64,000 nt of DNA from JAITVM01 sp031551135 (GTDB lineage: Bacteria; Bacillota; Clostridia; Lachnospirales; JAITVM01), in assembly GCA_031551135.1 (NCBI GenBank), contig JAVBOA010000027.1, forward strand, positions 40,769 to 104,768, in the 5' to 3' direction. Within the stretch, counting starts at the first letter, position 1; every line of letters starts with the position of its first letter. The position numbers and the translations under genes were made by a program. Below the pieces are notes generated by a model. It was not told the DNA's origin and ran no database searches. It saw only the letters and a list, made by a program, of their open reading frames with translations. Shown piece by piece: positions 8,768 to 17,241 of this stretch.

Positions 8768-10654
8768 ATGATTAATGATAAGAACGAAAAACCTATATTA
8801 GCCGATTATCACATAGATGATCATGTTGATGACGAAATTCGGCAATGTCTCACAAATGGCACTCGCAAGAGTTTTTTTATGTTAGCTGGTGCTGGATCTG
8901 GCAAAACCAGAAGCCTAATCAATGCTTTATCTTTTCTAGATAAAGAAACGGGTCAGATATTGTCAACAAATGCGAAACAAATTGCGGTAATTACTTATAC
9001 AAATGCCGCTTGTGACGAGATTTTCAGGAGACTTCAATACAAGTCTATATTTGCAGTATCTACCATACACAGTTTTCTATGGGAACTGATAAGAAGCTAT
9101 CAATCGGACATAAAGAAATGGGTTATTGCATCGACCAAAAAGGAAATCGCCGAGTTGAATGAAAAACAGACAAAAGGGCGTAGTGGTAATGCCGCCAATA
9201 AAAGAGCCGAAGATATAAAACGCAAAACTGACCGTCTTGCCAAAATAGAAACCGTAAAGTATTTTTCATATAATCCAAACGGAGAAAATATAGGCTATGA
9301 TTCGCTGAACCACAGTGAAGTAATTAAAATGGGGGCTGAGTTCATCGCGTCGGAGGATACAATGCAGGAGATTCTGATTAATAAGTATCCGATATTATTG
9401 ATTGATGAAAGCCAAGATACAAAAAAGGAACTTGTAGATGCGTTATTTATTGTGCATAGAAAATACAATCATAGGTTTGTCGTGGGAATGTTTGGCGATA
9501 CCATGCAAAAAATCTATATGGACGGCAAGGATAATTTGTCGGCTTGTATTCCAGATGATTGGGAGCAACCTAAAAAGATCATGAATCACCGTAGTGCTAC
9601 TCGTATCGTTGAATTAGCAAATGTAATACGAAGCACAATTGATGGTCAGAAGCAAAAAGCACGTTCAGACGCAGAGAAAGGTACAGTGCGTCTATTTATC
9701 GCCGATGCCTTATCCAATAAAGAAAGCGTGGAGCGACAAATTTCTGAGATTATGGCGAAAGAAGCCGGTGATGATAATTGGCATGACGAATCTGCATATA
9801 AAAGCTTGATACTTGAACACCACATGGCGGCCAGCAGATTTGGTTTTTATAATCTGTACACGCCACTCAATAAGTCAGGAGCTTTTGATACGTCGTTACG
9901 TGACGGTTCAATTTCGGAATTATCATTTCTGTTCAATATAATATCTCCTTTAGTTAAGGCACATCAAGGCAACAATGAATTTGAAGTTTCAAGAATTGTG
10001 AGACAGCACTCTCCTCTGTTAGATAAAAAGGCGTTTGTTGCAAATCCAAATGAGCAGATGACCTTGATTCAAAAAGCCGAAACTGCCGTTGATAACTTGA
10101 TAGGTCTTTGGGCTGATAAAAACGTTCCTACATGTCTAGAAGTGATGAGGTCGGTTCGTGATAGTGGACTCTTCAAACTAAGCGATCATGCAGATTATAT
10201 CTTAGATCAAGCCTCAGCAGACGAAGATGCTAAAATTATCGCTTTGAGAGAAGCACTCTCCGTACCCTTTGATGAGTTAGAGAGGTATTATGCTTACGTT
10301 ACTAACAACACCAGATTTGCAACTCATCAAGGGATCAAGGGCTTGGAGTTTCCTCGAGTTATGGTTATTATGGACGATACAGAAGCACTTGGTTTTTTGT
10401 TTAGCTATGAGAAGCTTTTTGGAGCCAAAGCTAAAACTGATACAGATATAAAAAATGAGCAAGATGGTAAAGATACGAGCATTATGCGAACATCACGCCT
10501 CTTCTATGTTGCTTGTACTCGCGCTCAGGAAAGTTTGGCGGTCGTCGCATACACCGAAAATATTGATGCTGTTAAAAGTACAGCAATAGCAAACAAGTGG
10601 TTCACAGAAGATGAAATATATATCTTGAATCCTGTATCATATGAAAAAGTCTGA
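8768..10654 (+). CDS. gajB: Gabija GajB-like UvrD/Rep-type helicase
   Basis: A 628-residue superfamily 1 helicase with a complete motif set: Walker A AGAGSGKTR (40-48), motif Ia ITYTNAACDEI, IHSFLWEL, Walker B LLIDESQDT (near 210), motif III GMFGDTMQ, motif V HQGIKGLEF (near 519) and motif VI FYVACTRAQ (near 578). In Gabija, GajB senses DNA ends and works with the GajA nuclease. The ATG lies 3 bases after the nuclease stop with a GGAGG site inside the upstream gene, so the two are co-translated. It is longer than described GajB proteins (about 490 residues). Confidence 0.78.
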   Translation: MINDKNEKPILADYHIDDHVDDEIRQCLTNGTRKSFFMLAGAGSGKTRSLINALSFLDKETGQILSTNAKQIAVITYTNAACDEIFRRLQYKSIFAVSTIHSFLWELIRSYQSDIKKWVIASTKKEIAELNEKQTKGRSGNAANKRAEDIKRKTDRLAKIETVKYFSYNPNGENIGYDSLNHSEVIKMGAEFIASEDTMQEILINKYPILLIDESQDTKKELVDALFIVHRKYNHRFVVGMFGDTMQKIYMDGKDNLSACIPDDWEQPKKIMNHRSATRIVELANVIRSTIDGQKQKARSDAEKGTVRLFIADALSNKESVERQISEIMAKEAGDDNWHDESAYKSLILEHHMAASRFGFYNLYTPLNKSGAFDTSLRDGSISELSFLFNIISPLVKAHQGNNEFEVSRIVRQHSPLLDKKAFVANPNEQMTLIQKAETAVDNLIGLWADKNVPTCLEVMRSVRDSGLFKLSDHADYILDQASADEDAKIIALREALSVPFDELERYYAYVTNNTRFATHQGIKGLEFPRVMVIMDDTEALGFLFSYEKLFGAKAKTDTDIKNEQDGKDTSIMRTSRLFYVACTRAQESLAVVAYTENIDAVKSTAIANKWFTEDEIYILNPVSYEKV

Positions 10655-11134
10655 ATGAATACTATTATCTATATTTAGAACGCTTGTGAGTGCTATTGAA
10701 TTGCCTATTATGTTTATACTGTGGAATTTTTAGGGGAGAACTAAACTTTTGCTAATCTATATAATGTGCATTATATTTGCGGCAAAATTGGGATAAGCTG
10801 TCATTTTCACCTTGAAATTTGTAATAAAAAATTTATTTGATATAAATGATGTTGAAAAGAAATCCGACATTTAAAAATAAGAATAAACTTTAAGTTCTTT
10901 ATATATAGCAATTCCATGTTTGAGTTGCTATTTTCAAGCCGAAATTGCCATGATCCAAGGCGATTTCGGTGCCGATAAATAGCTTAGTCGAACGGAATTG
11001 CTATAATAGTGAGTACCTTGCTTTTCTGATGTAAGAGGCATTTGGGGAATCATAAGACTTTAGAATCTACATGAAAATAAAATTTTAATATGATATAATA
11101 ATATTAAAGAGTTACAAATCAAGGAGGTGTTTTT
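10655..11134. other. gene-free stretch between the Gabija-like pair and the DUF488 operon
   Basis: No credible gene is seen. It holds a 102-bp imperfect palindrome (10904-11005, listed separately) and an AT-rich segment near 11090 with a TATAAT-like hexamer ahead of the strong AAGGAGGTG site of the next gene. No clear terminator follows the helicase gene. Confidence 0.5.
10904..11005. repeat. 102-bp palindromic miniature element or long hairpin
   Basis: The outer arms TATAGCAATTCC (10904-10915) and GGAATTGCTATA (10994-11005) are perfect complements. Inside, GCTATTT pairs with AAATAGC, and GCCGAAATTGCC pairs with GGCGATTTCGGT. The whole sequence folds into one long imperfect hairpin typical of a MITE. 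It is unrelated to the TACTATTTTC family found elsewhere in the window, and I see no other copy here. Confidence 0.6.
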
Positions 11135-11752
11135 ATGCAAAGTATATATACAATAGGCTATTCAGGTTTCGATATTAACACATTTATCAGTGTTTTAAAA
11201 AACTATAATATTAATGTTTTAATTGATGTTAGAAGTAATCCCAACTCGAAATTTTATGAGCAATTTAATAAAAATAATATTGGAGCTGAATTAAAGGCAA
11301 GTGGTATAATTTATCGAAATTATCGAGATGAATTTGGCGCAAGACAATTGAATCAAGAGTTTTATAGCGAAGGATATTTAAATTTTCATGTATTTTCGAA
11401 TTCGAATATATTTAAATCAGGTGTAAAAAAAATAATAGATGGTATAAATTCGGGATATTCTTTTGTATTGATGTGTGCAGAAAAAGACCCTGCTAATTGT
11501 CACAGGAATATAATGGTGGCACGAAAATTTCATGATATGGGTTATGAAGTTAAAAATCTTCTTTTAGATGGTACTTACGAATTGCAAACAGATTTAGAGA
11601 TGCGATTAGTTGATATGTATTTTCCTGATAGAAATCAATTGACATTATTTTCAGAGCAATTATCAACTGACGAAATGGTTAATAAATGTTATGAAATACG
11701 CAATAGAGAAATAGGTTATCGTAAAAACGATGATGATAGAATAAATGCTTGA
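11135..11752 (+). CDS. DUF488 domain protein 1
   Basis: A 205-residue protein with the DUF488 signature: IYTIGYSG at the N terminus, LIDVRSNP near 33-40, and the Cys/His motif LMCAEKDPANCHR near 115-127. DUF488 proteins are widespread, largely uncharacterised and lack a proven activity; the conserved Cys and HR suggest a catalytic or metal site. A strong AAGGAGGTG site fixes the start. It is the first of three closely spaced genes (DUF488, DUF488, dual-OB) beside a Gabija-like system inside the presumed mobile cargo, so a defence or nucleic-acid-processing role is an inference from context. Confidence 0.8.
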   Translation: MQSIYTIGYSGFDINTFISVLKNYNINVLIDVRSNPNSKFYEQFNKNNIGAELKASGIIYRNYRDEFGARQLNQEFYSEGYLNFHVFSNSNIFKSGVKKIIDGINSGYSFVLMCAEKDPANCHRNIMVARKFHDMGYEVKNLLLDGTYELQTDLEMRLVDMYFPDRNQLTLFSEQLSTDEMVNKCYEIRNREIGYRKNDDDRINA

Positions 11753-11772
11753 ATGTGAGGTAATCAGTTTTT

Positions 11773-12216
11773 ATGAAAAATATATATACAATTGGGTTCA
11801 CACAAAAAAGCGCAGAAGTGTTTTTTGGAATTCTAAGTAAAAATAATATCAACATTCTTTTAGATATACGCTTAAATAATACTTCGCAGCTTGCGGCATT
11901 TTCAAAATTTCCTGACATAGAGTTCTTCTTGAAAAATATATGTAATATAACTTATAAGCATGATTTACTTTTTGCTCCGACAGAAGGTATATTGGCGGGT
12001 TTTAAAAAGAAAACAATAACATGGGAACAATATATTGCTGCATTTGCAAATATTATGGATGAAAGAAAAGCAAAAGAACACATAATTAAAAACTATATGT
12101 TAGATGAAAATATATGTCTTTTATGTAGCGAACATACTCCTAGTCATTGTCATAGGAGTTTGGTTGCTAATATATTTGTTGATATTGATAGAGAAATTGA
12201 AGTCATAAATTTGTAG
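11773..12216 (+). CDS. DUF488 domain protein 2 (short paralogue)
   Basis: A 147-residue DUF488 protein beginning IYTIGFTQKS, with LLDIRLNN near 34-41 and the C-terminal motif LLCSEHTPSHCHRS. It keeps the same Cys/His core as the preceding gene but lacks its C-terminal extension and has LDIR in place of IDVR. It starts 20 bases after the first paralogue and ends 11 bases before the dual-OB gene, so the three form an operon. A pair of unequal paralogues suggests a hetero-oligomer, which is inference. Confidence 0.78.
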   Translation: MKNIYTIGFTQKSAEVFFGILSKNNINILLDIRLNNTSQLAAFSKFPDIEFFLKNICNITYKHDLLFAPTEGILAGFKKKTITWEQYIAAFANIMDERKAKEHIIKNYMLDENICLLCSEHTPSHCHRSLVANIFVDIDREIEVINL

Positions 12217-12227
12217 GAGGAAGTAAA

Positions 12228-12872
12228 ATGGAGAAGGATATAATAATTTTAGCAAAAAGTTATAAGCATAGCCCCAATTATTGTATCGCTGGAATCGACA
12301 TTAACACTGGAGAGTGGATTAGACCTATTTCAAATAATAGTTTAACTGAGGGTGCTGTTCCTCCTCAAGATATAAAATATAGCGACGGTGGTGAAGCGAA
12401 TGTTCTTGATGTCGTCAAGATAAAGTTTATCAAACGTGTACCGACTGCAGAGCAACCTGAAAACTATCTTTATGACCCTAAAAGTTACTGGCAAAAACTT
12501 CGAACTGGTTCGTTAGAAGAAATTATTCAAGCCAGAGGGTTTGATAATTGTACCACTGTTTTCTCTAATACTTATAATAGGATAAGTGAGAGTGAATTAC
12601 CAGGAAAGTCTCTACTACTTTTGAAAATTCAGCGACCATCCATACTTGTAGATCGTTTTTATGAACGCAAGAAAATATCACTTAATTTTAATTATAACAA
12701 TATGAAATATAAATGGTTTCAAGTCAGTGATATTGTAGTTGAGAGTTGTTTTAATCAAAAGGATTATGGCAATTACCTTTTGGGAACCGAAAAGATTGCT
12801 GTGTTTAGTTTGACTGGAAAATACAAAGATAACTATTATAAAATGCTGGCACAATTATTTAACACGATTTGA
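12228..12872 (+). CDS. dual OB-domain (DuOB) protein
   Basis: A 214-residue protein starting MEKDIIILAKSYKHSPNYCI, then GIDINTGEWIRPIS, a pattern I recognise from 'dual OB domain-containing' proteins: two predicted OB folds and a conserved opening in which a Cys precedes an Arg-Pro-Ile strand. OB folds usually bind nucleic acids. An AGGAGGA site fits the ATG. It is the last gene of the DUF488 operon and the last before the cargo block ends at 13047. In other genomes, as I recall, this family tends to sit beside DUF488 genes. Its function is not established. Confidence 0.65.
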   Translation: MEKDIIILAKSYKHSPNYCIAGIDINTGEWIRPISNNSLTEGAVPPQDIKYSDGGEANVLDVVKIKFIKRVPTAEQPENYLYDPKSYWQKLRTGSLEEIIQARGFDNCTTVFSNTYNRISESELPGKSLLLLKIQRPSILVDRFYERKKISLNFNYNNMKYKWFQVSDIVVESCFNQKDYGNYLLGTEKIAVFSLTGKYKDNYYKMLAQLFNTI

Positions 12873-13046
12873 AAAATATTGAGAAATAACAGATTTAAGT
12901 TTCATAATAACGTTGGATTCTATTATAATCCCAATGCTTTTAATAACAATTCAATAAGTAAAATAAAAAGGTTACACATAGCTATTATCATTGCATTTTT
13001 TGATTATTCAGCACGAAGCGAATTATTGTAAAAAATTAAATTTTGG

Positions 13047-13071
13047 TTGGTTCTTACTTGACACATTCGTA
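13047..13071. repeat. att-like direct repeat, copy 2, at the edge of a disrupted gene
   Basis: Matches 5840-5864 at 22 of 25 positions, with the last 15 bases identical. On the minus strand the PstS-like reading frame runs through NAYE and then enters this repeat, giving CVK and a stop. In relatives I would expect AYENLI or similar at this point. The break of the coding frame exactly at the repeat argues that this is the right-hand integration junction. Confidence 0.6.
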
Positions 13072-13744
13072 TGCATTCATAGTGTTTGTACAAGAGACAA
13101 TTTCGTCAATACTTTCAGGTATAATTGCCCCGCCTTCCAAATTTTCATCTTGGCTTTTATCTAAATCATGATCTTCAGGATAAGTTGCTCTTACAAAAGC
13201 CGAATATAGCGGATAAAGAGCCGTTGCGCCATCTAATGCTAATTCCCATTTGATTTGTAGAAAAAAATTTTCACAGCGAAGCGTTCCGCGCAACGCTTCA
13301 AGCGCGGAATGAAATATTTTTTTCTATTCTTTTAAAGGGAAATAGTATAATTTCGGCAGATTACCAGTCAATTTCAATTTTGAGCTTTCATTTAAATACA
13401 CCGTCACCGTATTTTCTCGAAAAGGTACATATAACGATGTCGACTCCTTGCTCATTTATTTCATCAATACTGTTTTCATACGCTTTGTTAATTTCAAACC
13501 CGGCAACCGTTAAAATCATAACGTCGGCAGTAACACCGTATGCTATATGTATTGTTCTTGGCTTAAACAAATTCCAAATTTTCATAATATTAAGCATAAC
13601 GATTACAACAGCAATAACTAAAACCGAATTAACATAAAAGACATCGGTAAATGTAAAGGCAGCAAATACCGATGCAACTAACCCACAACATATTAATATT
13701 CCTGCAACAACAATGCTTAATATAATTTTCCAAAGTGTGCTCAT
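13058..13744 (-). pseudogene. PstS-like substrate-binding membrane protein, three-way disrupted
   Basis: The N-terminal part (from ATG 13744) has several membrane segments and runs to NEQGVDI. A frameshift follows, and the reading continues in another frame as YVPFRENTVTVYLNE and LKLTGNLPKL. A 111-bp miniature element (13237-13347) then splits the gene. After it the frame resumes as DGATALYPLYSAFVRATYPE and ends at the att-like repeat after NAYE. Removing the element and one copy of its TAA duplication joins LPKL directly to DGATALYP, a motif of PstS-type phosphate/anion-binding proteins. The 3' part should lie beyond the left window edge if the whole island is an insertion. Confidence 0.75.
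13237..13347 (+). mobile_element. TACT-MITE, long copy (111 bp), inside the PstS-like gene
   Basis: Palindromic element with diverged ends (TGCTAATTCCC and GGGAAATAGTA), flanked by TAA at 13234-13236 and 13348-13350. Precise removal restores the coding frame of the host gene, which proves insertion into an existing gene. Confidence 0.88.
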
Positions 13745-13925
13745 GCAATCACCGTCTTTTTAAAATTTTTTCAAATTTATCAATTCTTTATCTTACTTTC
13801 GACCAAGTTTTCCAAGTCTGAAAAATCAGGAAACCATACAATTCATCAATATAGCACTTTTTCGTAGCAAGAAGTTTGATTATTTCGAGTCAAAGAATTT
13901 TTTCACGAATTTTCCATATACACTA

Positions 13926-13954
13926 TTGACATCAATTACTTATTAGTATATAAT
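13926..13954 (+). promoter_or_regulatory. consensus promoter of the Fur-family gene with flanking inverted repeat
   Basis: TTGACA (13926-13931), a 17-base spacer and TATAAT (13949-13954) match the vegetative consensus exactly. CTTATTAGT (13939-13947) overlaps the spacer and is mirrored by ACTAATAAG (13972-13980). The AT-rich TATAATATTATTA around the -10 box resembles a Fur/PerR-type site. Autoregulation by the gene downstream is inferred. Confidence 0.65.
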
Positions 13955-13993
13955 ATTATTAAAAGAAAATGACTAATAAGGATGTATTACATT

Positions 13994-14374
13994 ATGAATA
14001 AACGCAACACCATTCAGCGAGCTTTAGTTCTGGAAACAGTAAAAGAGTTACAGTGTCATGTCACCGCTGATGAGGTCTACGATGCAATAGTGAAGAAATA
14101 CCCCGATATCAGCAGAGGGACAGTATATCGGAATTTGAACCTCCTTTCCGATATCGGCGAAATCCATAAAGTAGGAATACTGGGCGGAGCTGACCGCTAC
14201 GATCATCTTTGCTACAAGCACTATCATGCAAGATGTGCAAAGTGCGGCCGAATATTTGATGTTGAAATGGATTTTATCGCGGATTTGGAAATGGGCATTA
14301 AAGATACTCATGGATTTAAATTTACAGACCATGATATTATTTTTAAGGGTATCTGTCTTGAATGTAATACATGA
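13994..14374 (+). CDS. Fur-family metalloregulator (PerR/Zur-like)
   Basis: A 126-residue Fur-family repressor with a winged helix (TADEVYDAIVKKYP then ISRGTVYRNLNLLSD), the metal-site HYHARCAKCG region and a C-terminal CLEC. The two CxxC motifs give the structural zinc site of PerR and related proteins. I prefer ATG 13994, since AAGGAT lies at a usable distance; ATG 13982 abuts that site and would leave no spacing. Whether it senses peroxide, iron or zinc cannot be told from sequence. The next gene is QueD-like, a family sometimes controlled by Zur. Confidence 0.85.
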   Translation: MNKRNTIQRALVLETVKELQCHVTADEVYDAIVKKYPDISRGTVYRNLNLLSDIGEIHKVGILGGADRYDHLCYKHYHARCAKCGRIFDVEMDFIADLEMGIKDTHGFKFTDHDIIFKGICLECNT

Positions 14375-14457
14375 TTTAAGAGAATAAATTTTCCATGAAA
14401 TAATTAACTCAATGCCGATTATATCATGGATGCAGGTAAACTTGCCTGCTCATAAAA

Positions 14458-14489
14458 TACTATTTCTATTATAAAGGATAGAAATACTA
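14458..14489. repeat. TACT-MITE, short copy (32 bp)
   Basis: Starts TACTATTTCTATTATAAAGG and ends AAATACTA. It is a short relative of the long palindromic element, followed by TAA but preceded by AAA. It lies between the Fur-family gene and the QueD-like gene and could form a small hairpin in the transcript. Confidence 0.55.
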
Positions 14490-14547
14490 TAAGTGCGCAT
14501 GCGGGAGCACAAACAATCCCCGTAAATATATTATAAGGAGAAAAGCC

Positions 14548-15111
14548 ATGAGAAGTTTTACCACATTAGATTTACAATATGCCCATAGGTTCTATGGGTT
14601 CAAAGGAGAAGCCCAGTATTTGCATGGGCATACGGGAATACTGACGCTTGAGGTTGAAGATAGTATCAATATGGGTGTCAATATGGTTTTCCCATGTAAT
14701 GAAATTAAGAAAACCGCATGGGATGTTTTGCAAAACTTTGACCACGCACTGATTTTAAGGGAAGATGACCCGTTGCTTCCTGCGATTCTTGGCGTTTATG
14801 AAGTACAAGGCATTAAGGACGGAGCACCGACCAATAAGCAAAAAGGCCCTGCTTTCAAAACGGAATTTGCGACAGCGTATCCGGAATGTCGTTTGGTTGT
14901 TACGAAAGAAACTATGACTGTTGAAGGTATGATTAAAATAGTCTACGATTTACTGAAAGATAAACTAAATATCGTTAAAATCACTTTTACAAGCGGCGTA
15001 AATGGTGCTACAGAAGAATATGAACCTCTGAAAGAAAGAGACCGTTGTCCGTTATGCGGTATTATGTTAAACGAAAATGGTGTATGTCCAAAATGCGGAT
15101 ATAAAAAATAA
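14548..15111 (+). CDS. QueD/6-pyruvoyl-tetrahydropterin synthase-like protein with C-terminal zinc ribbon
   Basis: A 187-residue member of the PTPS/QueD fold, which converts dihydroneopterin triphosphate in queuosine or pterin synthesis. The zinc-binding histidines are visible: H13 (YAHRF) and H26/H28 (YLHGHTG). The residue four before H26, normally the catalytic Cys in QueD, is Ala22, with Glu21 beside it, so canonical chemistry is doubtful. A C-terminal CPLC...CPKCG ribbon (about 170-185) is an unusual addition. AAGGAG precedes the ATG. It follows the Fur-family gene by 173 bases, suggesting metal-responsive control. No other queuosine genes are in the window. Confidence 0.8.
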   Translation: MRSFTTLDLQYAHRFYGFKGEAQYLHGHTGILTLEVEDSINMGVNMVFPCNEIKKTAWDVLQNFDHALILREDDPLLPAILGVYEVQGIKDGAPTNKQKGPAFKTEFATAYPECRLVVTKETMTVEGMIKIVYDLLKDKLNIVKITFTSGVNGATEEYEPLKERDRCPLCGIMLNENGVCPKCGYKK

Positions 15112-15126
15112 TTTGATTTGATTTTC

Positions 15127-15161
15127 AAACCTCCCTGCTCTCATTGCAAGCAGGGAGGTTT
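15127..15161. terminator. strong bidirectional hairpin
   Basis: AAACCTCCCTGCT (15127-15139) pairs with AGCAGGGAGGTTT (15149-15161). It lies between the convergent QueD-like and GH42 genes. The following U tract is weak. Confidence 0.7.
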
Positions 15162-15182
15162 ATACTGTAAAAAGTCAAACCG

Positions 15183-17222
15183 CTATATCTCCAATATCAT
15201 ACATTCGAATCCGCCAATTTCATTAATTTCCGTAATTTCTTTTTGTGAAATTAAATCAAAGGCCTCAATTTTCAGCTTGAATTCAACCGAGTTCGGTTTA
15301 AAATTCATTAAAAAAGCATAAGTAATATCGCCGTCAGTTCTTGTATGAAGGCTCAATCCTTCCGGCAAATCTATATTGAAAATATTCGAAACCGAAGCTT
15401 CTTTCGCGATACAAGAATAAAAATCCGCCAAAAAATCACGCTCACTGTTAAAACATATATAGTAAGCCTTGCCTTTTCCAAAGTTATTTACCGTAAGTGC
15501 AGGCATTCCTTTATAAAAATCCTCGCTGTATTCGGCCAATTTTTGAGCTGTTTCCAAATGTATAAGCTCGCAGAATAACGATGCATCATATGATTTTCCT
15601 ATATTTATTAAATTCCGGTCTATTTCTATTTTGTTCTTGCGTCCGTCTTTCAAGGTGTCGATTTCTTCTGCCCAAATTCCCAAAACATTTTTAAGCGGAC
15701 CCGGGAAGCCTCCAAGATAACAAAGGTCATTTTCGTTTACAATACCCGACCAATAAGTCGAAACAAATATGCCGCCGTTTTTCACAAATTCCTCTATGCG
15801 TTCGGCTACGTTCGGCTTTACCATATATAACATCGGAGCACATAAAATTTTATATTGCGAAAAATCATGTTCCTCACGAATAATATCAGCATTTATGCCT
15901 TTTTTCCAAAATGCGTTATAATGAGAAATGCAAGTATCTTTGTAAGTTTTTTTGTCATTTCGTAATCCCTTAAGCTCATTCTGCGCCCAAAGATTTTCCC
16001 AATCATATATTATTCCGACTTTGGCATTGCTGCCAGTTCCGACGACAGAATCTAAATTTACAAGGATTTCGCCAAGTGCTTTAACTTCTTTGAAAACTCG
16101 TGTATTTTCATGTCCTACATGGTCAACAACCGCACCATGAAACTTTTCAAAACCTCCGCGGCTTTTTCGCCATTGAAAATATTGCACCGTATCAGAACCG
16201 TGAGCAATCGCTTGAATCGACGACAAAATATGCTGGTTCGGGCGTTTCAACGTACCCGCCTCCTGCCAATTTGTCAAGCTTGGCGTACTTTCCATCAGCA
16301 TGAACGGCTTATCTTTCAATGACCTTGTATGGTCAAACACAAATCCCGTAAGCATAGCCGTTTCTATATCCTCTTCATTTCCCTGCCACGCAGGATAAGA
16401 ATCATAAGACGCAACATCCACGTATTGCCCAAATTTCGGATAATCCAAGCCTTCAAAGAGACCCATAAAATTTGTTGTCAAAGGAATGTTAGGGGAATAT
16501 TCACGCAGAGGTTTGCTCTCTTCCAAATAAAAATCGATTGTCAAATCCGTAACAAAACGCTTCCAATCAATTGCCAAAGCGTGCATAGAATTGTCTCCAA
16601 GACTCGACGGAGGTTCAATTTGAGACCAATCCGAATAACTATGACTCCAAAATGCTGACCAATATTGATGATTCAATTCTTCCAAAGTCTTGTATTTATT
16701 TTTAAGCCAAACCCTAAAATTTTCTTTACAAAGCGGACAATAACATTCGCCGTTATATTCATTCGATACATGCCACATGATTACAGCCTTTGAATCCTTG
16801 TATCGTTTGGCCAATTCGGTGTTTATTTTATTGACCTTTAGCCGGTATGCCGGTGACGATTGGCAATGATTATGCCTGTCTCCGAATATATTTTTCAAGC
16901 CTTTTTCGTTTACACGCAAAACATCGGGATATTTTTGAGCAAGCCACGCGGGTCGCGCGCCGCTGGGTGTTGCCAAAATCACATTAATTCCGTTTTTTTC
17001 GAGCTTGCCGATTATTTCATCCATCCAAGAAAAATCAAATTTGCCCTCTTGCGGCTCCAGTGCAGACCAAGAAAAAATACCAAGCGAAACCACATTGCAA
17101 TTTGCAAGCTTCATCATTCGGATATCTTCATCCCATATTGATTTGTCATATATCCATTGCTCCGGATTATAGTCCGCACCATGCAAAATATGCGGAATTT
17201 TTGTCGGCAGAATTTTTTTCAT
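15183..17222 (-). CDS. GH42 beta-galactosidase
   Basis: A 679-residue glycoside hydrolase family 42 enzyme that releases beta-galactosyl residues, without an export signal, so intracellular. The barrel starts GADYNPEQW. The acid/base is Glu155 in WHVSNEYNG and the nucleophile Glu311 in LMESTPS. Cys120, 160, 162 and 165 match the GH42 zinc site. A trimerisation domain and a small C-terminal beta domain complete the family length. AAGGAG lies 9 bases before the ATG. It is the last gene of a minus-strand operon, 19 bases after the GH5-like gene. Confidence 0.92.
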   Translation of the reverse strand: MKKILPTKIPHILHGADYNPEQWIYDKSIWDEDIRMMKLANCNVVSLGIFSWSALEPQEGKFDFSWMDEIIGKLEKNGINVILATPSGARPAWLAQKYPDVLRVNEKGLKNIFGDRHNHCQSSPAYRLKVNKINTELAKRYKDSKAVIMWHVSNEYNGECYCPLCKENFRVWLKNKYKTLEELNHQYWSAFWSHSYSDWSQIEPPSSLGDNSMHALAIDWKRFVTDLTIDFYLEESKPLREYSPNIPLTTNFMGLFEGLDYPKFGQYVDVASYDSYPAWQGNEEDIETAMLTGFVFDHTRSLKDKPFMLMESTPSLTNWQEAGTLKRPNQHILSSIQAIAHGSDTVQYFQWRKSRGGFEKFHGAVVDHVGHENTRVFKEVKALGEILVNLDSVVGTGSNAKVGIIYDWENLWAQNELKGLRNDKKTYKDTCISHYNAFWKKGINADIIREEHDFSQYKILCAPMLYMVKPNVAERIEEFVKNGGIFVSTYWSGIVNENDLCYLGGFPGPLKNVLGIWAEEIDTLKDGRKNKIEIDRNLINIGKSYDASLFCELIHLETAQKLAEYSEDFYKGMPALTVNNFGKGKAYYICFNSERDFLADFYSCIAKEASVSNIFNIDLPEGLSLHTRTDGDITYAFLMNFKPNSVEFKLKIEAFDLISQKEITEINEIGGFECMILEI

Positions 17223-17241
17223 ATATTTATCTCCTTTGCTC

